From Cyathus striatus (lineage: Eukaryota > Basidiomycota > Agaricomycetes > Agaricales > Nidulariaceae), in assembly GCA_025738555.1 (NCBI GenBank), contig JAOVFP010000008.1:4774001-4838000 (forward strand): 64,000 nt of DNA, in the 5' to 3' direction. The notes under the pieces are model-generated. The model was given only the letters and a program-made list of their open reading frames with translations. It did no database searches and was not told the DNA's origin. Below are positions 1 to 10,559 of the stretch, one piece after another; position 1 is the first letter of the stretch, and the number at the start of each line of letters is the position of its first letter. The position numbers and the translations under genes were made by a program.

Positions 1-34
1 GATTTACTGAAAAAATTAAAATTACCGTTAGGCT

Positions 35-298
35 TAAACATCGGTGCTTATAAAGAGGCTGCTGAGCACTTTTTGAGTGCTCTGGGGCTTCAAGAATCTA
101 CCAGCGGTGACACAAGTGAACAACTATGGTTCACTCTTCGCAGGGCATTGTTATCCATGGTACGTCTAAATATAACCTTTTTCACTTCCTCATTTTATAA
201 TATGATTTTCACAGGAACGTGGGGACCTTGCTGACCTTGCGAAACCAGAGGCAAAGACAAGCTTGGATGTATTTAGGAGAGAAGGTCTCGATTTCTAG
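35..298 (+). CDS. PEX5: PTS1 receptor Pex5, C-terminal end (partial)
   Basis: This is the last part of the peroxisomal import receptor that binds C-terminal SKL-type signals through TPR repeats in the cytosol. The first exon seen starts after an intron ending at about 34 and reads NIGAYKEAAEHFLSALGLQ, the helix pair of the last TPR region, then SEQLWFTLRRALLSM. An intron (160-214, gtacgt...cacag) is followed by a short exon ending KTSLDVFRREGLDF and a TAG stop at 296-298. The tail LDVFRREGLDF and the LWFTLRRALLSM block match what I know of fungal Pex5 C-termini. The N-terminal part, with the WxxxF motifs and most TPRs, lies outside the window. The next gene, ILV3, is on the same strand. Confidence 0.85.
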
Positions 299-670
299 TT
301 CTAGATATAGAATATCACATTACTGTTACACCATTGCTATTTATCTTTCGAACAAGTACAATTATACTACAATATATATTCTAATGTAGTAATTGGGAAC
401 CGCCGCAGAGGATTTCGTGAATGCTGGACGCGAATGACCATTGTTCGAAATGCCATTAGCTTTCCGTAGGTGCTCCTTGACTGTCATGGGGGCGTCCGAT
501 GCCGGCCCGAGGTCAGTACCCATGATTGGCGACGTTTGGGATGGATCGTCACTTGTACTTAATTCTCATCCTCACTGGTCACCAACGTGGGCATTTATAC
601 ATACATACCTAGTCATTAAAAGCAGTCTCGTTCATTAACCACTACCAAATATCAACTCATTATTTCAGCG
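299..670. other. intergenic, PEX5 3' flank and ILV3 upstream region
   Basis: AT-rich after the PEX5 stop (several ataatat/tatat runs near 305-390 that could serve as 3' processing signals). A 65-codon reading frame at 441-638 has no recognisable content. It might include a leader exon of the following ILV3 gene, but no splice pair joins it convincingly. Confidence 0.4.
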
Positions 671-3610
671 ATGTCCATCGATCCAGGAGATGTTCAAATG
701 TCAGTTTACCTTTTGCGTCGGGGTACCGAAAGGGCTGAATCCACAGCTGTAAAATGAAAGTCATCCTGTCCTCAATGAAGGACCAAGCGTCCCTAGTGGT
801 GCGAAATTAAACAAGATTTCTAGTCAGATTACGCAGAACAAGGTGAAACGCCTTTAAATTTATTGCAAGGAATTTACACTTACTTATTTATACAACGCGA
901 AGATTCGCGGGGGAGCTCAAGCGATGCGTGAGCGTGCATATCTTCACCATGTTTTCATATCTCAAATTTCTATGAAGTGTACGCCGTCGGCTTGACAGAG
1001 GGAGATATGGACAAACCGCAGGTATGAAAACTGAGCTTGCGCCGAAGGGCTGGAATTACTAACTACGAATTAGATTGGAATATCCCCTGTTTGGTGGGAA
1101 GGTATGTCGCTCCCCTCCCCCTCGTAATTTTCAGACTGTACACAATGCTATCACAGGCAACCCATGTAATTCGCACCTGGTAAGTATCTTATTATTCAAA
1201 TAAAGGGGCAAGTGTTGGTAATTCCCTGGTCAGCTGGACCTTGCAAGACACGTCAAAGACGGATGCAAGGAAGAGGATATGGTGGGGTTAATTTTCAACA
1301 CCATTGGCGTCAGGTTGAGTTTTGTGTGTAACGAATTATGCTTCAACGCTAATCTCCTCACCATTATTAGCGATGCTATCACTATGGGCACGGAAGGTAA
1401 GATCGGTATAAGATGTGGACAGGTAGATTACTAACAGAAAAAGGAATGAGATATTCGTTCGTATAAAATTATGTGCAGTAGACGCACTCACTTACATACT
1501 TTCTACCCGAAGTTTACCTAGCCGCGATCTGATTGCGGATTCCATTGAGGCGGTAAGTTCGCATACTTGTAATTGTCAATACTATGGAAAATTAATCTTG
1601 GTTCTATAGGTGGTTATGGTGCTTTCGCATATTCAAGTTCGCTGATTCGATACTAAAATCATCGCTGAAAAGGCCCAGCATTATGATGGAAACATCTCTA
1701 TACCAGGATGCGATAAAAATATGCCTGGTTGCTTCATGGCAGCAGCCCGACATAATAGACCCACCATCATCGTATATGGCGGCACTATCCAGCCGGGAGT
1801 ACGGCATGTAGGCAAGTCGGAAGATTTGCTATAGTACTCCAAAGCTAATTTTTGCTAGATTGCCCATCCATGGGGAAGTCGAAAGGTGGTTCAGTGAATA
1901 TCTCGGATGCGTTTGAGTCGTATGGTTAGTATTTCGGCACAAGTAGTCGATTGTCCATAATTTCGAATGATGGTTAAACAGGCGCCTTCACGGTCGGTAA
2001 GATCAGTGACGAAGAACGCTTTGATGTCGTCCGTCATGCTTGCCCCGGCCCTGGTGCTTGTGGAGGAATGTATACGGCAAATACAATGAGTTCGGCTCTG
2101 GAGGTCAATATTCGAATATTGACATAGAAACCAACTGAATCATAATTTATCCTCACAGGCTTTGGGCATATCTCTACCTTACTCATCAAGCACTCCTGCC
2201 ATATACAATGGTTAGTGAATTGGCTTCAGAAATCAGAGCGCCTAACTTACTAGCACGCAGAGAAAATCCAGGAATGTTTCAAAGCGGCAAAGTATCTTAA
2301 ACGATTACTGGAGTTAGATATTAAGCCCAGCGACATCCTCACGCGGAACTCATTCTTGAACGCGATCGTCATCATTACTGTCCTTGGTGGATCAACGAAT
2401 GCTGTATGGTTGTTCCGTTAAATATTTCTAGGTTTGGTTGGTTGACGACACTAGGTTCTCCACTTGTTGGCAATGGCCAGAGCCGCAAATGTGGAACTCA
2501 CCATAGACGACTTCCAAATGATTGCCGACAAAACACCATTCCTAGCTGATCTGATGTAAGTTGTAATAACATACCTATGCTAGTTCATTGCTGTATTCTT
2601 TAATAGGCCTTCTGGTAGATACTATATGGAAGACATCCATAAAATTGGAGGAATTCCCGCTATACTGAAGTATCTGCTCAACAATACCAGGTTAATCGAT
2701 GGAAGCCAGATGACAGTAACAGGAAAGACGCTGGCAGAAAATTTGGAAGACGTTACTGAATTGGAGTTTGACAATCAGGATGTAGTCAGAAAGCTGAATA
2801 ATCCTATTAAGCCTACTGGCCACCTTACTATCATGCGTGGTAATCTGTCACCCGGGACTGCTGTTGCGAAACTCACTGGGAAAGAAGGGCTTAAATTCGA
2901 GGTAGATCCTTTCCTGTTTCTGCAGCTTCTAGCGCATCTGAAACCTGCCTTCATAAAGGGTGTCGCGAAATGTTTCGATAGGTTAGTGCTCGTACATGAA
3001 TCTCAATAAGCAGATATGTAAAAAAATGCGCACATAACAGCCTTGATGGTTTCTATCCTGCACTTGCCGCAGGTGAGATAACAGCGGGTATGGTTCTAAT
3101 ATTCAGATATCAAGGTCCTAAAGGAGCGCCCGGAATGCCAGAGATGCTCGGTGAGCTTACTGTTTTCATTTAATTACAAACAACGTAACCATAGTTAATG
3201 ATCCTAAGGTCCGACTGGAGCAATCGCCGGAGCAGGTTTAGCAGGTTCCACCGCACTTATAACTGATGGCCGTTTCTCTGGAGCAAGTCGTGGATTCATT
3301 ATTGGTCACGTCGTACCAGAAGCTCGTGTTGGTGGCCCTATTGCTCTCGTTAAAGATGGTGATCGCATCATCATTGATGCGGATACCCGTACAATCAATT
3401 GGCTAGTCAATGAAGATGAACAGAGCCGCAGAAAGGTGGAATGGGATAATTCTGACAACGGGAAGCTTAATGTCCAACGAGGAGCCCTCTTGCGGTACGC
3501 CCGCGATGTTGCAGTGAGTTATGTATTTCAGTCGTAAAGATGGAAATCTGATCTTGTAAAGCCCGCAAATTTAGGTGCTTACTGCGATTAGCCTGAGTAC
3601 AATAACATAG
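671..3610 (+). CDS. ILV3: dihydroxy-acid dehydratase
   Basis: The enzyme dehydrates 2,3-dihydroxy-isovalerate and -methylvalerate in valine and isoleucine synthesis; in fungi it is normally mitochondrial and carries an Fe-S cluster. At least 16 short introns split it. Family blocks in order: [39 protein letters not shown] (first Cys ligand), [40 protein letters not shown] (second Cys), [40 protein letters not shown] (third Cys), [34 protein letters not shown] and [19 protein letters not shown]. The last exon ends AISLSTIT with TAG at 3608-3610. One intron (1812-1858) uses a GC donor. The N-terminus is uncertain: ATG 671 followed by an intron beginning gtcagt gives a short leader without an obvious mitochondrial presequence. 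Product assignment is secure; only the start is not. Confidence 0.93.
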
Positions 3611-3734
3611 ACAATCGGCAATCCAACAGTCCTAATGTACAACTAGAATGTACATGCAACAATATGCTATGGCAGGATGCTCAGTCGGAACGTACAAAAT
3701 GAACATTATCAAAAACCTACTATGAATATCCTGA

Positions 3735-4817
3735 TTAAACATTATGATCTCCACCTAAACTTTGCTTTTCGTTAAATGTGCCCTTTGATAAAATAGGTTG
3801 GCTCCCAGTGCTGCTCCCTGCTGTCGCGGTGGAATAAGGGGTATCTAACAGAGTTGCATGAGCAGAGTGATAATCCTTATGGTACGTTTTCCCTTGATGT
3901 TTATCCAAATGTGAAGGCTGGAGGAAGGCGAGTTCCCCTGGTTTGTGCTGACCCAGAAGAACAGCCGGATCAGGAGGAATGATAATTCTCTCCTCGGACG
4001 AGTCTTTAGTTTCCTTTTCTTTAGGGGGAACAGGTACACCAAGGGCAGCTAAACGTTTCCTTTGCTTTCTTTGATACCTTTTGCGAAAGTATATAGCGAA
4101 TCCAATGATCCACGCTACTCCCATAACTCCACCACATATACTTCCTGCGATAATGGGCGTCTTCGCTTTCTTCCTAAAAGATGATGAGAATCTTTGAAAT
4201 GGGATGAAATGTCCACAATTTACCCTCCCAGAGAAACTGCTTCAGAGGAATTTACGGCCAAAACATTGCTTACTACGCTGTTTAGTAAGAGCGTCAGCTG
4301 AAGTTCAACTTTCGAGCAACTGTAAGGCGAGACAACCTGGTGAGAGACGCGCTTGTATCAGATGAGAATATGGCATATGTTGGCGTAGCGCTGACGGCGG
4401 AGTCTCGTGGTGGCTAAGCTCCTTAACTTGAACTTGGACAACTATTAGTACTCACTATGTTCTGCAGAAGTCATTCTATGCGCAAGCAAAGAACACGGGA
4501 CGCTAGTGTGGTGACAAGCTACGATGAAAGACCTAGAGCCGTGTCATTGAACTTGAAGGACGTTCGCGTGAATAGTGACTATAGTCCCAATAAGTAGAAC
4601 CTAAGTAAGGTACTACAACGTTGGTGACCTGAGACCTCGTTGAAGTACTTACGGATGGAAATGACATCGGTGGCAGTGCACTCCACATGAACAAGGGTGT
4701 AGTATTATGCCCCGTGATGCTAGTCACGCTGTCACATAACAATTTACCAAATGTATGAAGCTTAAAGCTTTGACGACTTATACCAGTAGTAAGTAATACA
4801 AATCTAAGTGCTAGCAT
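3735..4817 (-). CDS. single-pass membrane protein, receptor-like (incomplete model)
   Basis: The C-terminal exon (3735-about 4180) encodes a transmembrane helix, PIIAGSICGGVMGVAWIIGF, then a basic stop-transfer stretch RKRYQRKQRKRL and a Ser/Pro-rich cytoplasmic tail of about 100 residues. One exon upstream (about 4225-4330) reads LTLLLNSVVSNVLAVNSSEA and joins through an intron ending cttttag. Further upstream, fragments such as VECTATDVISI look coding, but I could not join them in one frame. The first ATG on this strand (4817) begins with a hydrophobic run that could be a signal peptide, yet it lies 3 bp from the APA2 stop. The layout (extracellular N-terminus, one helix, basic juxtamembrane segment) resembles the 7916-9778 gene. 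Function unknown. Confidence 0.5.
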
Positions 4818-4820
4818 TAA

Positions 4821-6111
4821 CTATAACCCAGTCAACGGTGCTTCTTGGGACGTCCCAGCTATAAGCAATTCATCAATGTTCTCCAAACCCACATCGCGCA
4901 AAATCTTTCCCGGGGTCTCTTTCACGACCGCTTCCAACTCCTTCTCGCTCTTCACTAACAACATCCCTGCAAACCCAAGCGAGTTTATACTCAGCTTCTC
5001 TCCTGTCTCCTCAAGGATATGTGTCTCTTGTCGCCGGGGTATTAAGTACATGTGTTCCAACGTTATTATTACGTTGTAAGAGGGTCTTCCAGTTGGATAA
5101 TCAGGATCATGACGAATTGTCGATATAGTAAGGTCCAAAAGCATGAGGAATGTACGTGAGAGTGTCTCTTCCAGTTGTTCTACTGGGAGAGTAGAGATAT
5201 GAGAGGGGAAACGGAAGGTGTGGTTAGCATACGGAAGCTTGTTGATAGTGAAAGGTTTATCTAAAGTAAAATGATGAGGAGTCAAGGTCTCGAAGGAAAT
5301 AAGATTGCTCACCGGGAGTTTCCAACTGGACAGTCTTTGCGAGATGCTCGACGGGCGGGCCATCCAGATCTACTGGAATGAACTGTATATGTTTATGAGG
5401 CTGACTTGCACCACTGTTATCGCCACCTGCGAAGCGTCATAACACAGTATGAAGGAGTTAAACAAATTCGACTAACAGTTATAAAAGGCGAAAAAGCTCT
5501 TTCCAGTTCTCCGGGCCGCCTGAAGGATCAGATATGTTTGCAGCAGTTCCGAAGGCATCAGAGGGGATGATTGGGACTTGAACTCTGCATAGGCACAGTG
5601 AAAATATGTAAGCCGAGCGAGTCAATACTCCATACCCTTAGTTACAAGAAGGAAATGTTCAGAGACGATGGCATACTTGTTCAGCTATGAGAGAATACGT
5701 TAGCGCTACTACAGATCGCATGTGGAACGTGTTTTTACGAGAATCGCGTATTCTTCGTCATTGAGTTCATCATGAAGATCTCCGACGTGAAGCTGAGGGT
5801 TATAGGGAGGAGCAAACGGGTCGAATGTGCGACCTTTGTCTCCCTGAACCGACAAACCACCGTCTGTGGCGACGTCCGAGTCAAAATGGGGAGTTGGAAG
5901 GTGTGGTTTGTTCTGAAGAGCTGGACACAACCTTATCTCGAACTGAAAGCCAATCAGTCACGGCCAGATCAGAAATCGAGTTACACTGACGAACCTCGAC
6001 AGACGAATCAAGATGTTTTTTAATGGTAGACGGAAAGTAGAAGAGATCGCCAGAATTCAGCGCCTTCTTGAAGCTTTCTGGGACCGTTGCAATAATATCT
6101 GTAGGAGACAT
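4821..6111 (-). CDS. APA2: diadenosine tetraphosphate phosphorylase (ATP adenylyltransferase)
   Basis: A HIT-superfamily enzyme that phosphorolyses Ap4A to ATP and ADP in the cytosol. The start ATG (6111) gives MSPTDIIATVPESFKKAL, fitting the family N-terminus. Exon 2 reads FEIRLCPALQNKPHLPTP and ends DEEYAIL. Later exons give NKYAIVSEHFLLVTKEFKSQ, ARRTGKSFFAFYN and CGDNSGASQPHKHIQFIPVD, which holds the catalytic H-x-H-x-Q motif. The last exon carries the family C-terminal block NVIITLEHMYLIPRR and ISINSLGFAGMLLVKSE-like sequence (here LSINSLGFAGMLLVKSE), ending at 4821. I count about five introns of 45-65 nt, all GT-AG. Length, roughly 310 residues, is normal. A membrane-protein gene begins almost immediately downstream on the same strand. 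Assignment is firm; APA1 and APA2 cannot be told apart by eye. Confidence 0.92.
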
Positions 6112-6634
6112 GTGCAGTAGAGGAAGAAAGCTAGCTGTCCTGTTCAACCTTGTTTAACTTCTACTATAAAGTCTGACGGAATGAAAGGCCGATCCGATCT
6201 AGAATCGAGAACATAAGGATGTTCAAGTTGCCGGAGCGGATTCACGATATTCAAGACATAACACTCGCACAGTATAAGCAACTTCAAGAAACATACTCAC
6301 TCGCCCCAAAATACTATCATCATTCCTTCTCATTCCTCCTGTTGGGATCGATAAGCATCCCCATCAGAGGAATGAGACTGAACTTCCGCGTACTGAACCT
6401 GATCAGCTCGCCGTGGATTACTTATGCTACAAGAGTCTATATTGCCATTCAATCTCTGCGCTTGATCCAACCGAAGAGTTCAGTAGGTATATCCGATACA
6501 AACGAGTGTGAAAACAAAGTAGTGGACACAGTCCTAATTATATAAAAATGCTTTCCTGTTCCCTGCGCATCTGGAGCCAGGAATTATAGTAAAACACTGA
6601 AAGGCGAAAGAGGGAATGTGCAGAGGGAACATGA
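6112..6634. other. intergenic region, no supported gene
   Basis: Holds the APA2 upstream region and the 3' flank of the next minus-strand gene. A plus-strand open frame at 6219-6545 has no family features and no splice partners; I treat it as chance. Confidence 0.4.
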
Positions 6635-7257
6635 TCACGCTCTTCCACCCTTCGCCCTATTGTCCTTCGCCACTGCCATCTTTTCTCCTAACATTTCTGC
6701 TCGACCATAACACACTGCCGCTATTAGCGACCATAATGCGGCATTAGTACCCTAGATACAAGTTTTATCAGTATCGGCAATAACTCTCACAAACTGTTAC
6801 GCACTTGGTAATAAAGTATAGTTAGGAAGGTCTGGAACAACAAGAGCACAATCCTCAGAACCAAACTTCGATGAATTGCTAGCTTTCGCAGTGGTGGGAT
6901 CGGAAATTCCATTGCAACAATAAACATCCCTAGAATCATGGCGAGTATCTGAATGATCGGTGCTTTGACAATAACGGCGATGAAGGGCGCCGCATTCCTT
7001 GAGGGTCTGGACAAAAACTGGTTACCAACGAAGAAACGGATAGGCTCATAGGAACGTACTGGAGACCTCCAGGATCGCGCAAAGTTCCCCCCACAAAGTC
7101 CCAGAAGAACTTGCGATAGAATAATCCGAAGAATGCAGACCACACAGCGTCTACCTCCTGCGTAAGTACCCTTACCAACTTACTGGCCAATCTACTTACA
7201 TATGCTCGCCGTGATAGAAATATAGCGAGAGTATTCGTGCCACACGAGATTTCCCAT
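6635..7257 (-). CDS. small conserved fungal multi-pass membrane protein (DUF7727-like)
   Basis: Four exons give a protein of about 150 residues. Exon 1 starts MGNLVWHEYSRYISITASI (ATG 7257). Exon 2 continues YAVWSAFFGLFYRKFFWDF and GGTLRDPGGLQ. Exon 3 holds VKAPIIQILAMILGMFIVAM and VLRIVLLLFQTFLTILYYQ. The last exon reads GTNAALWSLIAAVCYGRAEM and ends in a basic tail GEKMAVAKDNRAKGGRA. Three or four hydrophobic helices are evident, with charged residues (RK, EF, RKL) at their ends. I recall closely similar proteins across basidiomycetes and ascomycetes, named only by a domain number; no biochemical role is known to me. Introns are short and GT-AG; the first acceptor is placed at 'gaggtag' to keep the frame. 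Membrane location is inferred from hydropathy only. Confidence 0.75.
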
Positions 7258-7915
7258 TGTTCAAAACCGATTTATATGACCGTTTGAAGATAAATGAGAT
7301 ACAACTTCAAGAGCGCTAGAGCACAAGGAATGAACAATGAAGAGAACTGCCCGGCAGTGGTTTCAAACAGCTGAAGATCGCTTAACGGAACAGGAGAGCA
7401 AGGGGAAAGACTACTGAAATGATGAAAAGCGAGCACAGCTCGACGGTGAAGGAGAGAAAGAAATGGCAAGGGAAAAGCTCAAGAGCCGGAAAGAAGAAGC
7501 AACAGTGGAAGAATAATAACAAGGCCCCTCAATTCGTACTACTCAAGTAGTCGTCGTGGCGGAGTTTAAATCAGACCTGACATGATTTCGTTGCTACACA
7601 TCGTTGACAATGGATACCACTTCATCTCAACTGGAGAGCTTTTCTCAGCATCAACGATTCAATCTTGTCATTACAACGCGAATGATATAAATATAAATAC
7701 CCTGCTGGTATTGTACAGATAATATATGTGTATAAGTATAGTGCACTACAGCTACATCAAGTTGGAAGGTACTACTTATGAAGTTATACCGGCTTCAATC
7801 GAAACGTCCTCAACTTCCTATTGACTGTCCTGCTACTAGAAGTGTTGGTTGTGTCGGTCTTCTCGGAGGGGTAGACGAGGAAACCTCCTTGTATACATCT
7901 GAGTATTTATCCTAT
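7258..7915. other. intergenic region, no supported gene
   Basis: Upstream region of the small membrane-protein gene and 3' flank of the next minus-strand gene. AT-rich near 7690-7740. The open frame at 7272-7469 lacks family features. No repeat or RNA gene seen. Confidence 0.4.
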
Positions 7916-9778
7916 TTATAGCACATGATGAAAACCCACCGTTACCATACCCGAGATATTGGGTGCCGGCTTCCGAGCAACAGGAAGACCGACATTAGGA
8001 ACAGCTGGAACAGGCGGGATCAGGGGCATTGTTGAGTTGGATGATGACGCGCTTTCATCCCGGGTATGCGACGTTTGCGTCATGTTGTCGGGGAAGTTCC
8101 CATAATAGCTCGGTGCTATCGAATGTCGACTATCACTACGCCGGACGACAGCAGGCGGCATTGGGAAAGCTATACTCTCCGGCCCCGCTGGGATGTAGCC
8201 AGCTTCGGGATCGCGCTGCATTGGCAGCTGTGGTGACTTAGGGGATCCAATCATGGCTTTTGTTAGTCTACTGATAGAATTATCGGTACGTCTGCGGCGC
8301 CGACATAAAAGGAACCACAGCAGAGTGAACACAGCCAGGAGGAGGACGACAACACCACCAATGCTTGCACCTATGATAGCAGCCTTGGAAACACCGGAGG
8401 AAGAACGAACACTGTAAATCGATAAAAGGTAAATATGTGTAATAATATGATAAGTGGATGGAACCCTACGTTGTGGATGTTGCGCTGGACATGGAATTGG
8501 GAGTAGGAAGGGTAGTTACACTAACAGATGGCACAGATGGTACTGCGGGAAAACTGCCATTTAGAGACGATGCTGTCGACGTATAAACTTGTATAGCATC
8601 AACATCGATGAATGGGCCCGTTGTAGCATTTGTATTCCCAGATAATGCTACTTTATGTAGTCCTCGCCCAAGGCCATTTATGAAAAACTATTAAAATAAA
8701 GTTTAAATAGATATTGCAGGTCCAATAAGCTTAGATGAGATTTTTCTTACTAGAAGAACCTAATCGTGAATAACGTGTTAATATATGCTGTAGAACATGA
8801 ACGGTGCTATTACCTTTGTGTGGAGAGCTGAAACGCGCCCGCCTGAACCGCCAGGAAGAAGGGGCATCATTTGTCCGTCAAGTGTAACTTGAATATCTGC
8901 GTGATCTGGTGATACAGTCCCATATACCGCTACTGCATCCCCGTTGAATTGCATAGAGGCCGTCGCGCCAGGCATTTGCGTGTAGCTTTCAAGGTTAGTA
9001 TCAAAATTGCAACAAGATTACAGAATATACTCACTGTAGCGTGTTATTCATGAAAGCGCTTCCATTGTTAAAGTTCCAAGCTTGTGGTGATGGAGTATAG
9101 ACCATCGCTGCGTCATTGTCATCAAATGATGCAACTGACAACTGAGCACTACCTCGTCTATCAGTGAACAAGCTTGGCCAGCAGAAATAAGTGACATACC
9201 CAGCTTGACCAATTTCACCAAATAGAACAATATTATCGATATCCACTGGAGAGTTTTGGAGGTTTGTCAGGACTGCGGTATGCGGCCCATTGGACAATCG
9301 TGTCGAGCAAAGCAACTGCTGGAATACAGGATTGCCAGATGAAGTTCCGTTACAGACGAATGTGCTTCCTCCATCAACTTGAAGATTGAATGAGCCATAG
9401 GTAGACCGTTTACTGCCGAAAACTTGTATCCCAGTGCCTTATAGGAAGTCAAACTTGGATGTAAATTAATGACAGTGCTAAGTTCGCACCATTAAATTTG
9501 ACGACTGCCTGGGCTCCTTGTGTAGATGTTCTGTGATAAGACTGACTCAGGTAAGCCTTGAGACGAAATCCGAAGTTAAGTAGTTATTGCCGACTCGTCT
9601 GGATTGAATTACTCACGGATGCAGACGTGTCATTAATGGGTGTAATATCAAACCATGCTTGTGGGGGAGTATAAGAAATTAAAGGAGAGCTGTTAACTAC
9701 TACATATAAAGACTGCAGAGTTAGAATTGATTCCGCACCGATGCCTTTAAACATACCAGTAAGATTAAAGGAAGCCAT
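7916..9778 (-). CDS. receptor-like type I membrane protein with repeated ectodomain
   Basis: The extracellular part holds two similar units. Unit 1 runs from YTPPQAWFDITPINDTSASV through KFNGTGIQVFGSKRSTYGSF to LDGP-like ligand loops and VDIDNIVLFGE. Unit 2 runs from VYTPSPQAWNFNNGSAF through MQFNGDAVAVYGTVSPDHAD to PFIDVDAIQVYTS. Each has the pattern Y-P-AW / F-G-x-x-h-x-h-(Y/F)-G / D-h-D-x-I, a beta-sandwich-like layout that I know from fungal single-pass Ser/Thr-rich proteins. A Ser/Thr-rich linker follows, then the helix AAIIGASIGGVVVLLLAVFT with LLWFLLC and a basic RRRRR stop-transfer run. The cytoplasmic tail of about 120 residues is Pro/Ser-rich and ends VTVGFHHVL. Start ATG 9778 gives no classical signal peptide, so a 5' exon may be missing. 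Ligand unknown. Confidence 0.7.
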
Positions 9779-10559
9779 CTAGGCAAAGACCAGCTCTTGT
9801 GAAATAATTGGGGCCCCAGACCGCGAATTCAACTTTCAAAGTCGATAGAACGAGCGAAAAGTTAGAAAGGGAGGCACAGCAATTGGTGCTGGTGACTTCG
9901 ATCTGTAAGGAGGGTAAGGGTAGTAATGAAATGATAGCAGCGCTCGGGGCGATGCAAATATTGATGGGGTTGAGAAGGACATAGGTGCGAGCAATTGCAG
10001 TATGTCATGATGCCCCGTTTGACGGGCGTTTCGTTCCATCACCTTGTATGTGGTAGAAAGTAGACATTGCCTGAGAAAATATATTGGCACATTGAGATCT
10101 ATGATGACGATGATCTGCCCAATGTCGAGGTTTCTTAATTAGTAAGTAATCCAATAAGGAGCGAACGTCGAAAATTATAGATTGGCGTCTCTCCATCCAG
10201 CAGAGGCGCAATTTATATACACAAGGTGACGAGATATAAGGTCGCCATTCCTCTGAATCGCCAACATTGATCAGATTCATGCTCTCGACTACTTGAATCC
10301 CACAAATAAATAAGACTTAAAAGCAAGATGTTATAAAAAGGCGATTGGCGCTTACCAGTTTACTTGTTCTACTTAAGATTGTAAAAGAAATAGTGCAAAG
10401 CCAACAAGTTACATTTCAGTGAAGGCTCTGAAGAGGGTCTGAAACAATTTGAGTCGCTTCGGCTAGTTTAGTTAGTAAGTGAAACGAAATCCAAAACGGG
10501 AAAGTCAAAGCCTGGCACACTCAGTTGCATACAGTACTTAATCTTCATTCCAAACGAAT
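9779..10559. other. divergent intergenic region
   Basis: Lies between the minus-strand membrane-protein gene and the plus-strand gene at 10560. On the minus strand near 10210-10220 there is a TATA-like 'tatataaat'. Minus-strand open frames at 9836-10090 and 10005-10280 show no recognisable protein; the second could be a missed 5' exon of the membrane protein, but I found no convincing splice join. Confidence 0.4.

Noticed and set aside
441..638. 65-codon open frame upstream of ILV3
   Set aside because: No family features and no splice site that joins it in phase to the ILV3 exons.
6219..6545. 108-codon plus-strand frame between APA2 and the small membrane-protein gene
   Set aside because: No recognisable motif, no splice partners, lies wholly in intergenic sequence.
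7272..7469. Hydrophobic minus-strand frame
   Set aside because: Falls in the upstream region of the 6635-7257 gene; composition bias only.
10005..10280. 91-codon minus-strand frame
   Set aside because: Contains TATA-like promoter sequence and no family motif; cannot be joined to the 7916-9778 gene.
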